48,456 nucleotides of DNA from Labilibaculum manganireducens (GCF_002843385.1 NZ_MVDE01000038.1:1-48456); one strand, 5' to 3'. Positions 36,826 through 44,252 are shown, counted from the first letter of the stretch. Numbers and translations: made by a program. The notes: generated by a model not told the origin, from the sequence alone.

Positions 36826-36972
36826 CTAAGCATCAGCGCTTTTAATACAACCATCAATATCATTTCCATTACATAAACAATGATCATCAGGTGAAGCATC
36901 ACGATCATGTATGCCACCTTTTACATCTTCTAATTCCCTAACTGTAAGTTCTGTTAATTTAATAGTATTCAT
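36826..36972 (-). CDS. RiPP precursor peptide with double-glycine leader
   Basis: 48 residues from the ATG at 36972. The leader is MNTIKLTELTVRELEDVKGG; hydrophobic spacing before GG is the classic C39 cleavage site. The 28-residue core begins IHDRDASPDDH, contains the Cys pair of HCLCNGNDIDGC (three Cys in all) and ends KSADA. It resembles TIGR04149-type natural product precursors, though shorter. It is first in the series precursor, rSAM, pseudo-rSAM, barrel, C39-ABC, so it is the substrate. A longer reading to 37014 starts at a TTG and lacks support. Confidence 0.86.
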   Translation of the reverse strand: MNTIKLTELTVRELEDVKGGIHDRDASPDDHCLCNGNDIDGCIKSADA

Positions 36973-37080
36973 ACTTCTACTTATTAGATTGGCAATAGCC
37001 CATTCCCTCCACAAGCGCCAATTGCACAGGTCATCTCGTTTAGGTAGTTTTGCTCTTGCAAAATGTAGCCTAGCTACCAG

Positions 37081-37129
37081 AGTCGTTCCGGGTGAGAACG
37101 GATATTTGTTTACTTATTCCGGAGCGACT
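37081..37129 (-). other. Stem-loop in the presumed leader of the RiPP transcript
   Basis: AGTCGTTCCGG (37081-37091) pairs with CCGGAGCGACT (37119-37129): an 11-bp stem with one mismatch and a 27-nt loop, about 110-160 nt upstream of the precursor start. There is no T-tract on the minus strand. It may be an mRNA leader structure or regulatory RNA element. Confidence 0.4.
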
Positions 37130-37178
37130 TAACTAATAATGCGCATTATTAATTTAAACAGTACTAAATTAAATAAGT

Positions 37179-37200
37179 TCCCTGCCAAAAATGGCAGGGA
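37179..37200 (-). terminator. Hairpin downstream of the HTH gene
   Basis: TCCCTGCCA (37179-37187) and TGGCAGGGA (37192-37200) form a perfect 9-bp stem. On the minus strand the sequence continues into ACTTATTTAATTT, a weak T-rich tail. It can end the HTH transcript before the peptide operon. Confidence 0.6.
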
Positions 37201-37244
37201 GTTCTTAATATTTACACTTTTTTGAAAATACTGTTAATTTGTAA

Positions 37245-37442
37245 TCATTCTAAGATATAGCTTTGAAGCGTTCTAGAATACGAAATAGCAATACCCAAGT
37301 CCTTTATACTATCTAAAATCCGATACAGATTTCGCTCCGAAACACCCAGTTTATCAGATAGTTCATTTGGAGTACCTGTTGATTTATTCTTTGCGAGCAG
37401 CATCACTCTTTCCATTAATTCCTTATTTTGGGTAATATTCAT
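37245..37442 (-). CDS. Small stand-alone helix-turn-helix protein
   Basis: 65 residues, almost entirely one winged-helix/HTH_11-like unit: NELSDKLGVSERNLYRILDS is a recognisable DNA-binding helix pair, and the C-terminus GIAISYSRTLQSYIL forms the wing. No sensor or ligand domain is attached. It is the nearest gene upstream of the RiPP cluster, on the same strand. Its own promoter region carries the bipartite element also found before the sigma gene. A cluster regulator is a reasonable inference. Confidence 0.7.
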   Translation of the reverse strand: MNITQNKELMERVMLLAKNKSTGTPNELSDKLGVSERNLYRILDSIKDLGIAISYSRTLQSYILE

Positions 37443-37471
37443 TTCGGCTGTGATTCGGTTAATTACTTCAC

Positions 37472-37504
37472 TACTTAATTCCGCAAAAAAAGAAAAGGTA
37501 ACCC
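37472..37504 (-). promoter_or_regulatory. Bipartite GGGTTACCTTTT-N10-GGAATTAAG element before the HTH gene
   Basis: On the minus strand GGGTTACCTTTT (37504-37493) is followed after exactly 10 nt by GGAATTAAGTA, matching GGAATAAAGGG at 8 of 11 positions. The 3' half ends 29 nt before the HTH start codon. The first half and the spacing are identical to the elements at 43644 and 48219. Confidence 0.68.
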
Positions 37505-37584
37505 TTTAAATTGTTAAAATATGTGAAACAGTTCACAACTACTTAAACTACAATGTAAAATGCCTATCTATTATAAATATTTCA

Positions 37585-37917
37585 TCACGTACATACATTG
37601 ATTCTGCCGGCATTGTGTACTGACGTTGCATGCAACGTCTCTACGGCATTCGATATTTCGATAATGCCGTGCACATGATTGGGCATCACCACAAATGCGT
37701 GTCATTTTACAAATGGGAAATGATTGGAAATCCCGAACCAAAATTGTTGAGCCAGCTTGCCAATTTCAGACAATTCCATTTTCTGATCAGTAATAGAACC
37801 AAAAAACCACTGCCTGTTATGGCTGCAAATGGTCACAAGATAGCTGCCTTCGTTGGAATAATTCCATCACAAGGCGCGGGCCGAGGGGATGCGGTATTTG
37901 TTTTGGAATTTTTTCAT
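37585..37917 (-). pseudogene. Broken REP-associated tyrosine transposase (RAYT, IS200-like)
   Basis: Read by hand on the minus strand: MKKFQNKYRIPSARAL, a TGA stop (37869), then WNYSNEGSYLVTICSHNRQW and ELSEIGKLAQQFWFGISNHF, PFVK, a second TGA (37704), then HAFVVMPNHVHGIIEISNAV. The MPNHVHG motif holds the HUH metal-binding histidines of Y1 transposases. The frame ends at 37585 after about 110 codons, well short of the family's usual length and lacking the catalytic Tyr region. Two in-frame stops and truncation mark it as dead. An ORF reading the opposite strand here is its shadow. Confidence 0.88.
37622..37639. repeat. 18-bp perfect palindrome inside the RAYT remnant
   Basis: GACGTTGCATGCAACGTC is perfectly self-complementary and is followed by TCTAC. 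Such palindromes (GTAGAGACGTTGCATGCAACGTC...) are recurrent, mobile-looking repeats in several bacterial groups, and RAYTs handle REP-like hairpins. It is within the C-terminal part of the broken gene, coding ETLHATS. Confidence 0.7.
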
Positions 37918-38089
37918 TTTACTAATTTAATAGTAGAAAGCCCTATGAAAGTAAACATCCTATCGAAATAACCCAAATAAAAATGCAAATTAATGTTAAT
38001 TGAACAGCCCGTTATAGTTTAACAGTGACAGAAAAATCAGTATTAATCATATTTCCGGATACCAAATACTTCTCTAAAAAAATAATATT

Positions 38090-38122
38090 AAAAAACCCCA
38101 TCCGGACGAACCAGATGGGGTT
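38090..38122 (-). terminator. Terminator after the Crp/Fnr gene
   Basis: AACCCCATCCGG (38094-38105) pairs with CCAGATGGGGTT (38111-38122), interrupted by one mismatch, with a 5-nt loop. On the minus strand TTTTTT follows the stem. It lies 23 bp after the regulator's stop codon. Confidence 0.85.
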
Positions 38123-38144
38123 GAAATATTATTGCAGGCAGACT

Positions 38145-38849
38145 TTACAAGATTCCGCCGACTTTTTTAAGTGCTTTGGTATTTAGTATTTTAATTTTTC
38201 GTCCGTTTAATTCTATTAACTGATCGGATTTAAATTCGGACAACAAACGGATCACCGATTCGGTTGCTGTTCCTACCATATTGGCCAATTCTTCGCGCGT
38301 AAGAGCAATTTTAAGCGTACCATCCTCGGTCAATCCAAAAGCTGTTTCCAATTGAATTAAAATCTCTGCTAAGCGTTCACGTACCGTTTTTTGAGCAATA
38401 TCAGTAATGTAATCATTTGCTTCATCCAATTCTTTGCATGTAAGTTGAATTAATTCCATTGCAAAATTAGAGTTTTCCTGAATTAGTTTGGTTAAAACAT
38501 TACCTGGGATAAAACATACAATGGCATCTTCGATCACTTTAGCAGAAGTGCATGCCCGCTCCTGACTCAACACAGAACGAAAACCGATTAAGTCACCAGG
38601 CTTCGCAAAACGAATGATTTGCTCTTTCCCTTCCATACCTGTTTTAAATACTTTTAAAACACCCGAAAAAAGAAAGTAGCATCCTTTCGCGGAATCGCCC
38701 TCAGAATAAATAATACTGCCTCTTTTATAGAAATGAACATCTTCACCCCAAAATAAAAGATTCATATCTTCTACCTTCAAATTTTGAAATTTTTCACCGA
38801 ATTTCTCGGCTAATTGATTGCAATTTGGAAGAATTGGATTCTGCTTCAT
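38145..38849 (-). CDS. Crp/Fnr-family transcription regulator
   Basis: 234 residues. The N-terminal cyclic-nucleotide-like beta-roll (YFLFSGVLKVFKTGMEGKEQ, GDLIGFRSVL) is followed by a long dimer helix and a C-terminal winged helix (ALTREELANMVGTATESVIR). The four N-terminal Cys of FNR that bind an Fe-S cluster are not arranged in the usual way; only scattered Cys are seen, so it is more Crp-like, and the effector is unknown. It is divergent from an OsmC gene, which it may control. Confidence 0.9.
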   Translation of the reverse strand: MKQNPILPNCNQLAEKFGEKFQNLKVEDMNLLFWGEDVHFYKRGSIIYSEGDSAKGCYFLFSGVLKVFKTGMEGKEQIIRFAKPGDLIGFRSVLSQERACTSAKVIEDAIVCFIPGNVLTKLIQENSNFAMELIQLTCKELDEANDYITDIAQKTVRERLAEILIQLETAFGLTEDGTLKIALTREELANMVGTATESVIRLLSEFKSDQLIELNGRKIKILNTKALKKVGGIL

Positions 38850-39152
38850 TAAAAAATCATATTAAACTGAAATCAATACTACTAATTCAATAATAATTCC
38901 TTGTGGCAGGACTTCAACACCTGACAAACTCATTAAAAAAATTATTTGTTTCGAAGGGTTTTTCCTACTTTTATTACAAATCACTTTCAATTTGTAATCA
39001 GGTCAAATATACAAATTTAAGTTTTACTTATCCAAAAGGTAAAAAGACTAAATACACAGCAATTATGAAACGTCCATGTACAAAATTTTTCATACACAGG
39101 GAGATGATTATATGGTAAGTTACATATGGCAAAAACTTAAAATTATAAACAT
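38850..39152. promoter_or_regulatory. Divergent control region of the Crp/Fnr and OsmC genes
   Basis: About 300 bp without a gene. CAAATATA at 39004-39011 reads TATATTTG on the minus strand, a perfect -7 element, and TTTTG at 39033-39037 (minus) fits a -33 element at 21-nt spacing, placing the Crp/Fnr promoter with a leader of about 150 nt. No plus-strand promoter of comparable quality was found, and no clear Crp-type palindrome was seen. Confidence 0.45.
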
Positions 39153-39572
39153 ATGAAACACAAAGTTGAACTATCGTGGCTGGGAAACCTCGCCTACGAA
39201 ACCAATATGGATGGTCATAAAATGATTACCGACGCCGGTACCGAAGTGGGCGGTGAAGACAAAGGATTCCGTCCAAAGAAGCTAATGCTGACCGCTTTGG
39301 CGGGATGTACGGGCATTGATACGGCGTTAATTGCGAAAAAAATGAGGCTTGACATCCGGGATATTAAAGTATCAGTAGAAGGAGAGCTAACCGAAACTCA
39401 ACCCACCTACTATAAAAACATGCACATTACTTACGAATTCTTTGGTAAGGATCTTCCCCATAAAAAATTGGAGCGGGCGGTTAAAATATCCGAAGAATCG
39501 CAATGTGGAGTAAGTGCTTTGTACAAACAGGTGATTCCTGTTACATCAGAGATTATCTATCATGAAGAGTAA
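39153..39572 (+). CDS. OsmC/Ohr-family protein
   Basis: 139 residues, a single OsmC domain. The two redox cysteines are visible in LTALAGCTGIDTALI and SEESQCGVSALY, as in peroxide-reducing OsmC/YhfA-type proteins. Homodimeric and cytosolic in the family, it reduces organic peroxides or acts on related substrates. It is the only gene in its transcription unit, with a regulator divergently oriented upstream. Confidence 0.9.
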   Translation: MKHKVELSWLGNLAYETNMDGHKMITDAGTEVGGEDKGFRPKKLMLTALAGCTGIDTALIAKKMRLDIRDIKVSVEGELTETQPTYYKNMHITYEFFGKDLPHKKLERAVKISEESQCGVSALYKQVIPVTSEIIYHEE

Positions 39573-39654
39573 AAAGTCTGGAAAGGTCTAGAAAAGTCTG
39601 GAATAGTCGAAAAGTCAAACGGTCAAAGAGTCGAAGAGTAAAAAGTCTGGAAAG
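39564..39654 (+). repeat. Short degenerate repeats overlapping the OsmC stop codon
   Basis: A 22-bp string beginning gaagagtaaaaagtctgg occurs at 39564-39585 (including the TAA stop of the OsmC gene) and again at 39633-39654, with related agtctggaa/aagtcgaa motifs between. It looks like local slippage of a simple GTCtggaaa unit. Confidence 0.7.
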
Positions 39655-39666
39655 TCCACAAAATAA

Positions 39667-39700
39667 AAAAAGTGCCTCCCGCAAGGAAAGGCACTTTTTT
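39667..39700. terminator. Bidirectional terminator between OsmC and pheS
   Basis: AAAAGTGCCT (39667-39676) pairs with AGGCACTTTT (39689-39698) followed by TTTTTTG on the plus strand and preceded by an A-tract, so it works in both directions and separates two convergent genes. Confidence 0.88.
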
Positions 39701-39756
39701 GTTTTTATCGTGTTAGACGATCTCAAGTTTCACATCTAAAATCTTATATCTATTTT

Positions 39757-40779
39757 CTAGAATCCTGCAGCTGAAAACTGCTCAAGGAAGCGAATGTCGT
39801 TCTCAAAGAACAAACGAAGGTCTTTAATGCCGTATTTCAGCATGGTGATTCTTTCAATTCCCATTCCCAATGCAAAGCCTGTGTATTTTTTATTGTCGAT
39901 TCCGTTTAATTCCAAAACATTCGGATCAACCATACCGCAACCCAAAATCTCTAACCAACCAGTTCCTTTGCACACATTACAGCCCTTTCCGCCACAAAGT
40001 GAACAAGTAACATCAACCTCAGCCGATGGCTCGGTAAACGGGAAATAGGATGGTCTTAATCTGATTTCCGTTTTCTCTCCAAAAAATTCCTTTGCGAAAT
40101 AAGTCAGTGTTTGTTTTAAATCGGCAAATGAAACGTTCTCATCGATGTACAAACACTCAATTTGATGGAAAATACAATGAGCACGCGCCGAAATAGCTTC
40201 GTTACGGAAAACCCGGCCTGGCGTTAAACAACGAATCGGCAATTCCATTTCAGACATATCGTGCGCCTGAACCGAAGAGGTATGAGTACGCAAAATTACA
40301 TCCGGGTTTTTCTCAATAAAGAAAGTATCCTGCATATCGCGGGCAGGATGTTCTTCCGGGAAATTTAAAGCTGAAAAGTTATGCCAGTCATCTTCAATCT
40401 CCGGACCTTCAGAAATAGTAAATCCCAAACGGGAGAAGATCTCTGTGATTTCATTTTTCACCAAAGAAAGCGGATGGCGCGAACCCAACTTAACCGGATC
40501 ACCTGATAAAGTCAAATCCAAACCTGATTTTCCAAAATCAAGATTGGTGAAACTATCTTTCAAAGAATTTACTTTATCCAAAGCAGTTGTCTTCAGTTCA
40601 TTAAGAGCTTGTCCTACAGCTTTTTTCTGATCGTTTGGAACATCTTTAAAATCTGCAAACAAAACTGCAATACTCCCTTTTTTACTAAGGTGTTTGATTC
40701 TAAATTGTTCAACTTCCTCTATTGTAGTTGCTGAAAATGAATTCAGCTCCTCCAGTAAATTCTTTATTTTGTCTAACAT
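39757..40779 (-). CDS. pheS: Phenylalanyl-tRNA synthetase alpha subunit
   Basis: 340 residues from the ATG at 40779; an 11-residue extension to 40812 has no support. The N-terminal coiled-coil (about 1-85) binds tRNA. The class II motifs are HPLSLVKNEITEIFSRLGFT, GPEIEDDWHNF, VFRNEAISARAHCIFHQIEC and a C-terminal GFALGMGIERITMLKYGI (motif 3). It charges tRNA-Phe together with PheT, which is not in the window. A Cys-rich insert (CSLCGGKGCNVCKGTGW) is common in this subunit. Confidence 0.97.
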   Translation of the reverse strand: MLDKIKNLLEELNSFSATTIEEVEQFRIKHLSKKGSIAVLFADFKDVPNDQKKAVGQALNELKTTALDKVNSLKDSFTNLDFGKSGLDLTLSGDPVKLGSRHPLSLVKNEITEIFSRLGFTISEGPEIEDDWHNFSALNFPEEHPARDMQDTFFIEKNPDVILRTHTSSVQAHDMSEMELPIRCLTPGRVFRNEAISARAHCIFHQIECLYIDENVSFADLKQTLTYFAKEFFGEKTEIRLRPSYFPFTEPSAEVDVTCSLCGGKGCNVCKGTGWLEILGCGMVDPNVLELNGIDNKKYTGFALGMGIERITMLKYGIKDLRLFFENDIRFLEQFSAAGF

Positions 40780-40899
40780 ATTTTTAATCTTTTGAAATCC
40801 GATAGTCGGCAAAGTTACAAAAAGTTTTTTCTCCTTGTTACTGAGGATTCTATTTTAGCCTTAAGATTCCTTAATAATTTAAATCGATCCTGAAATTAT

Positions 40900-41724
40900 T
40901 TAGTATTCTAAGATTTTCACCTTCATTTCTACATCCTGAAAAGGCCTGTCATTTGCATCTGTTTCCAAATCTACAATCTTATCCAAAACATCGAATCCTT
41001 CTATCACTTCCCCAAAAACAGTGTAATTACCATCAAGATGCGGAACTCCGCCGACCGTTGTGTAAGCTTTACGACGAGCCTCAGAGAATTCCAGTCGTTC
41101 TTTGGAACTATTGTATTCGAATTCTATCGACTCCTTAATTGTTTTCGCAATAACTCTAAACTCTTCTACCTTACCGGCCTTTTTTAAGGAATCCAAAACA
41201 GCTCTTTTACTTGAAGTTAAAAACCTTTTTACGATTCGCTTTCGCAAAGGAACATTCACTTCTTTTTCCATCAGAGTCAATTCCTCATCCGTAAATACCT
41301 TTCCATGAGCAATATAGAACTGAGAAATATCCGATTCCTTAAAAATATTTACCTTATCCGGCTTTCTTGGTGCAGCAATTGCACCCTTTTTATGAAAGTA
41401 TTTAGGATTAAATTCAGATTCGATGGTTCTGTTCGAACTGCCGTAACCAATCATTTTTCCTGCCGGTGCATTTCTGGAATCCTGCGATCCGCCCTGAGCC
41501 ACAAAACCTTTAATCACCCGATAAAACAGCGTGCCATCGAAATGACCGTTTTCTATCAGTTGCAGAAAGTTTTGCCGGTGTTTTGGGGTTTCCTTATACA
41601 ACATCAATTTAATATTGCCCATATTGGTCTCTATTAAAATGATTGAGTTGGTGGTTTGTCCAAATGACAGGTTCGTTAATAGCAGAATTGTAATTCCAAA
41701 TAGGACTTTCTTACCAAATTTCAT
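40900..41724 (-). CDS. Cyclophilin-type peptidyl-prolyl isomerase (paralogue A)
   Basis: 274 residues with an N-terminal signal sequence (FGKKVLFGITILLLTNLSFG). The cyclophilin core is split: FYRVIKGFVAQGGSQDSRNA (about 73-92) and FNPKYFHKKGAIAAPR at the front, then an insert of about 70 charged, helix-rich residues, and GVPHLDGNYTVFGEVIEGFD closing the fold. It catalyses Xaa-Pro cis/trans isomerisation, probably in the periplasm. It is next to a close paralogue, with a terminator between. Confidence 0.92.
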   Translation of the reverse strand: MKFGKKVLFGITILLLTNLSFGQTTNSIILIETNMGNIKLMLYKETPKHRQNFLQLIENGHFDGTLFYRVIKGFVAQGGSQDSRNAPAGKMIGYGSSNRTIESEFNPKYFHKKGAIAAPRKPDKVNIFKESDISQFYIAHGKVFTDEELTLMEKEVNVPLRKRIVKRFLTSSKRAVLDSLKKAGKVEEFRVIAKTIKESIEFEYNSSKERLEFSEARRKAYTTVGGVPHLDGNYTVFGEVIEGFDVLDKIVDLETDANDRPFQDVEMKVKILEY

Positions 41725-41784
41725 TCAACGATATCTTTTTAAATTTGGACTAAGATAAATAGCCAGAGTTTGAAAGCCAAAAAA

Positions 41785-41810
41785 AAGCTTCGCAATATAT
41801 TACGAAGCTT
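41785..41810 (-). terminator. Terminator between the two cyclophilin genes
   Basis: AAGCTTCG (41785-41792) pairs with CGAAGCTT (41803-41810) and, on the minus strand, the stem is followed by a run of T (TTTTTTTT). It ends the transcript of the upstream paralogue. Confidence 0.85.
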
Positions 41811-41833
41811 CTATTTACAACATGTAATGTTGT

Positions 41834-42646
41834 CTATTTTAAGATTTTTATTTTCATTGATATGTCTTTTAGAGGACGATCAAAATTGTCTTTTTCAACA
41901 CCGGCAATCGAATCGATTAAATTCATTCCCTCGATAACTTCACCAAAAACTGTATAATTTCCATCCAAATGAGGAATTCCACCAACAGTAGTATACGCTT
42001 CAATTTGTTCTTTATTTAATACAATCTTCTCACTATTAAATATTGAGTCTACTTCCAATTTAATGTGATCAATTTCCTCCGTCAACTTATCTAATTCACC
42101 TTCCATTTGATATTTAGAAAGAAGTTCAGCCTTTTGTTCTTGAATCTTTTTGAAGATAGAACTCTTCAATTTTCCATTCATTTTCATTTGTAAAGTATCC
42201 AATTCTCCTGGAGTATATATCTTTCCTTGAGCAATATAAAACTGAGAACCAGCCGATTTCTTCTCAGGATTCACATCATCTCCTTCTCTTGCGGCAGCAA
42301 TAACTCCACGCTTGTGAAATAATCCTTCTTTAATTTCTGCAGGAATTTCATATCCAGGTCCCCCTTCTCCCAATCGCTGCCCCAACTTTGCACCTTTCGA
42401 ATCCGGATCACCACCTTGAATCATGAATCCATCTATCACACGATGAAATAAAGTGCCATCAAAATATTTTCCGTGTGCCAATTTCACGAAATTATCCCGG
42501 TGAGCCGGTGTTTCATCATACAAACGGATTTTTAATTTTCCATACTCGGTTTCAATCTGAACAATTCTATCTTTTTTTCCCAACTCCAATTTTTGCTGGC
42601 AGGATATAAATAGAAAAACGATGGCAATACAAATCAAATTTTTCAT
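41834..42646 (-). CDS. Cyclophilin-type peptidyl-prolyl isomerase lipoprotein (paralogue B)
   Basis: 270 residues. KNLICIAIVFLFISCQQK gives a short hydrophobic leader ending in a lipobox Cys (residue 16), so it is a lipoprotein. The same split cyclophilin layout as paralogue A is seen: FHRVIDGFMIQGGDPDSKGA, KKSAGSQFYIAQG, a long charged helical insert (about 145-210), then GIPHLDGNYTVFGEVIEGMN. The active-site Arg (FHRV), Gln and Phe are kept. It follows the 120-residue gene upstream after 30 bp. Confidence 0.93.
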   Translation of the reverse strand: MKNLICIAIVFLFISCQQKLELGKKDRIVQIETEYGKLKIRLYDETPAHRDNFVKLAHGKYFDGTLFHRVIDGFMIQGGDPDSKGAKLGQRLGEGGPGYEIPAEIKEGLFHKRGVIAAAREGDDVNPEKKSAGSQFYIAQGKIYTPGELDTLQMKMNGKLKSSIFKKIQEQKAELLSKYQMEGELDKLTEEIDHIKLEVDSIFNSEKIVLNKEQIEAYTTVGGIPHLDGNYTVFGEVIEGMNLIDSIAGVEKDNFDRPLKDISMKIKILK

Positions 42647-42676
42647 AGATGCATATTGAATTTTAAAATCTCGAAT

Positions 42677-43039
42677 TTAGCTTTTGTTCTCAATTTCTAA
42701 ATAGTCATTGTCTTTAAAGTATTCCACTATCGAAGATTTAAGCAATAATTCTTCTTTTTCCTTAGAAAAAGGAGGAACCATTTTATTTTTCTTGAAAACC
42801 GGCCAATCATTTTCATCATAACCATCAATTTGATAGTAATTCCATTTCATCAACAGCGTACATGTTGCCAAATTGATGTGATCCATTTTTTCATCTTTTT
42901 CATACTTCTCCTGAAATCCTTTTCCGCGCTCCTGTATCCCAATTAGCAGTAATGTGCCGTTTAAATCGGCATCCACATTAAAATCTTCAGAAATTTTATA
43001 TAAAAGTTTGTTCCAGTCTCTTTCCAAATTATTATCCAT
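42677..43039 (-). CDS. Conserved hypothetical protein
   Basis: 120 residues, acidic and charged, with no signal peptide or membrane segment. I recognise no named family. The MDNNLERDWNKLLYKISEDF start and LNGTLLLIGIQERGKGFQEK, then MDHINLATCTLLMKWNYYQI, suggest a compact alpha protein conserved in Bacteroidota. It sits ahead of the lipoprotein PPIase on the same strand and may share its transcript. Confidence 0.7.
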   Translation of the reverse strand: MDNNLERDWNKLLYKISEDFNVDADLNGTLLLIGIQERGKGFQEKYEKDEKMDHINLATCTLLMKWNYYQIDGYDENDWPVFKKNKMVPPFSKEKEELLLKSSIVEYFKDNDYLEIENKS

Positions 43040-43131
43040 TGTATCAATTTTTTATGAATGTTAAAAGTAAAGATTTCTGCGTACTTTAGAACCTCTTAAA
43101 AAATATATTTTCACTTTTTTAATTATTCCTC

Positions 43132-43162
43132 TTGCAGATACAATATTTCCATCCTATATTTG
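43132..43162 (+). promoter_or_regulatory. Promoter of the tRNA-Val pair
   Basis: TTG at 43132-43134 and TATATTTG at 43155-43162, separated by 20 nt, match the Bacteroidota -33 (TTTG-like) and -7 (TAnnTTTG) elements. Transcription would begin near 43169, about 12 nt before the first tRNA. Confidence 0.7.
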
Positions 43163-43180
43163 CATCGCTTTTAAGGGCAA

Positions 43181-43255
43181 GGGCGATTAGCTCAGTTGGT
43201 TCAGAGCACTTGGTTTACACCCAAGGGGTCATAGGTTCGAATCCTATATCGCCCA
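43181..43255 (+). tRNA. tRNA-Val (anticodon UAC), copy 1
   Basis: 75 nt. The acceptor GGGCGAT pairs with ATCGCCC plus discriminator A. Anticodon arm CTTGG-TTTACAC-CCAAG gives the anticodon TAC. The T arm TAGG-TTCGAATCC is standard. CCA is not encoded. Confidence 0.97.
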
Positions 43256-43284
43256 CTATAAAAAGCATATATTCCCAATAATTC

Positions 43285-43359
43285 GGGCGATTAGCTCAGT
43301 TGGTTCAGAGCACTTGGTTTACACCCAAGGGGTCATAGGTTCGAATCCTATATCGCCCA
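43285..43359 (+). tRNA. tRNA-Val (anticodon UAC), copy 2
   Basis: 75 nt, identical to the upstream copy, starting 29 nt after it, and probably transcribed with it. The duplication is recent or maintained by gene conversion. Confidence 0.97.
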
Positions 43360-43362
43360 CAG

Positions 43363-43402
43363 AAAGATCAGATTTTCACAAGAAAGTCTGATCTTTTTTT
43401 TT
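43363..43402 (+). terminator. Terminator after the tRNA genes
   Basis: AAAGATCAGA (43363-43372) pairs with TCTGATCTTT (43387-43396), followed by a run of T to 43402. It ends the tRNA transcript and insulates the sigma operon. Confidence 0.9.
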
Positions 43403-43643
43403 GCAATAAATTATGCATTCATAAATCTTTTTATGACATCTACCGTATATTCATTTAATATGGTCAAAAAAAATAACTTTCAGTAACCTCCAAATTTAAG
43501 AGAATATTGTATATTGGATCGGTTTATGTTAATAGATCATTTTTTTATTAAAAAAACATCAATTTAATTTAAATTTTATTAGCCACTAAATCAGCTACTT
43601 AGATAGTAAAGTGCATTTTTTTTTACTTTTTTTTACTATTTGT

Positions 43644-43676
43644 GGGTTACCTTTTGGCCATTAGAGGAATAAAGGG
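43644..43676 (+). promoter_or_regulatory. Bipartite GGGTTACCTTTT-N10-GGAATAAAGGG element before the sigma gene
   Basis: GGGTTACCTTTT (43644-43655), 10 nt, then GGAATAAAGGG (43666-43676), 9 nt before the sigma ATG. Core centres are 16-18 nt apart, as in ECF -35/-10 promoters. An identical pair of halves with the same spacing lies at 48219. The 240 bp between the tRNA terminator and this element contain only AT-rich DNA with poly-T tracts and no ORF. If this is a promoter, the message has a very short or no leader. Confidence 0.75.
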
Positions 43677-43685
43677 ATAGGAAAT

Positions 43686-44252
43686 ATGGATTACACTACG
43701 GAAGCGATACTTGAGGGGATCAGTATGAGCAACAATGATGTATTAAATTACATCTACAAAAAGTTCTTCCCAAGTATTCGGAATTTTATAGAGAACAATA
43801 ATGGTAACGAAGAAGATGCAAGAGATCTTTTTCAAGAAGCGATTATTGTAATCTACCGTAAAATGAAAAAAGAGCCTCTGGTTCTGAATTGTAATTTTAA
43901 AACCTATGTCTATTCAGTTTGTAGGCTTTTATGGTTAAAACAACTTGAGAAAAGAAAAAACAGCAATGAAATTAGTTCAGAAGCTATTTTGGACAATAGA
44001 TTGGATGAAGCAACACAGACCTATTATCAAACCGAAAGGTACAGGCTGTATCAAAAACACTTCAAACTTCTAGGCTCAGATTGTAAGAAAGTACTTCAGT
44101 TAACTCTTGATAAAGTTTCCTTAAAGGAAATATCCGAAATTATGGGATACAAGGGTGAAAAGTATGCAAAAAAGAAAAAGTATCAGTGCAAGCAAGCATT
44201 GATGGATAGTATTAAAAGTGATAATGAATTTAAAGATGTATATGATGAATGA
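43686..44252 (+). CDS. ECF-type RNA polymerase sigma factor
   Basis: 188 residues. Region 2 is visible as NNDVLNYIYKKFFPSIRNFI and EEDARDLFQEAIIVIYRKMK (the core-binding / -10 region), with FKTYVYSVCRLLWLKQLEKR matching the end of region 2. Region 4 (CKKVLQLTLDKVSLKEISEI and the following helix) is present, giving the two-domain group IV layout. The gene after it overlaps by about 10 bp and looks like its anti-sigma factor. The promoter carries the repeated bipartite element, consistent with autoregulation. Confidence 0.9.
   Translation: MDYTTEAILEGISMSNNDVLNYIYKKFFPSIRNFIENNNGNEEDARDLFQEAIIVIYRKMKKEPLVLNCNFKTYVYSVCRLLWLKQLEKRKNSNEISSEAILDNRLDEATQTYYQTERYRLYQKHFKLLGSDCKKVLQLTLDKVSLKEISEIMGYKGEKYAKKKKYQCKQALMDSIKSDNEFKDVYDE

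Noticed and set aside
37630-37971. Plus-strand open frame of 113 codons
   Set aside because: It is the shadow of the minus-strand RAYT remnant, which shows clear transposase motifs; the plus-strand translation matches no family.
39564-39654. CRISPR-like array
   Set aside because: Repeats are short, degenerate and irregularly spaced, with no cas genes; it is simple-sequence slippage.
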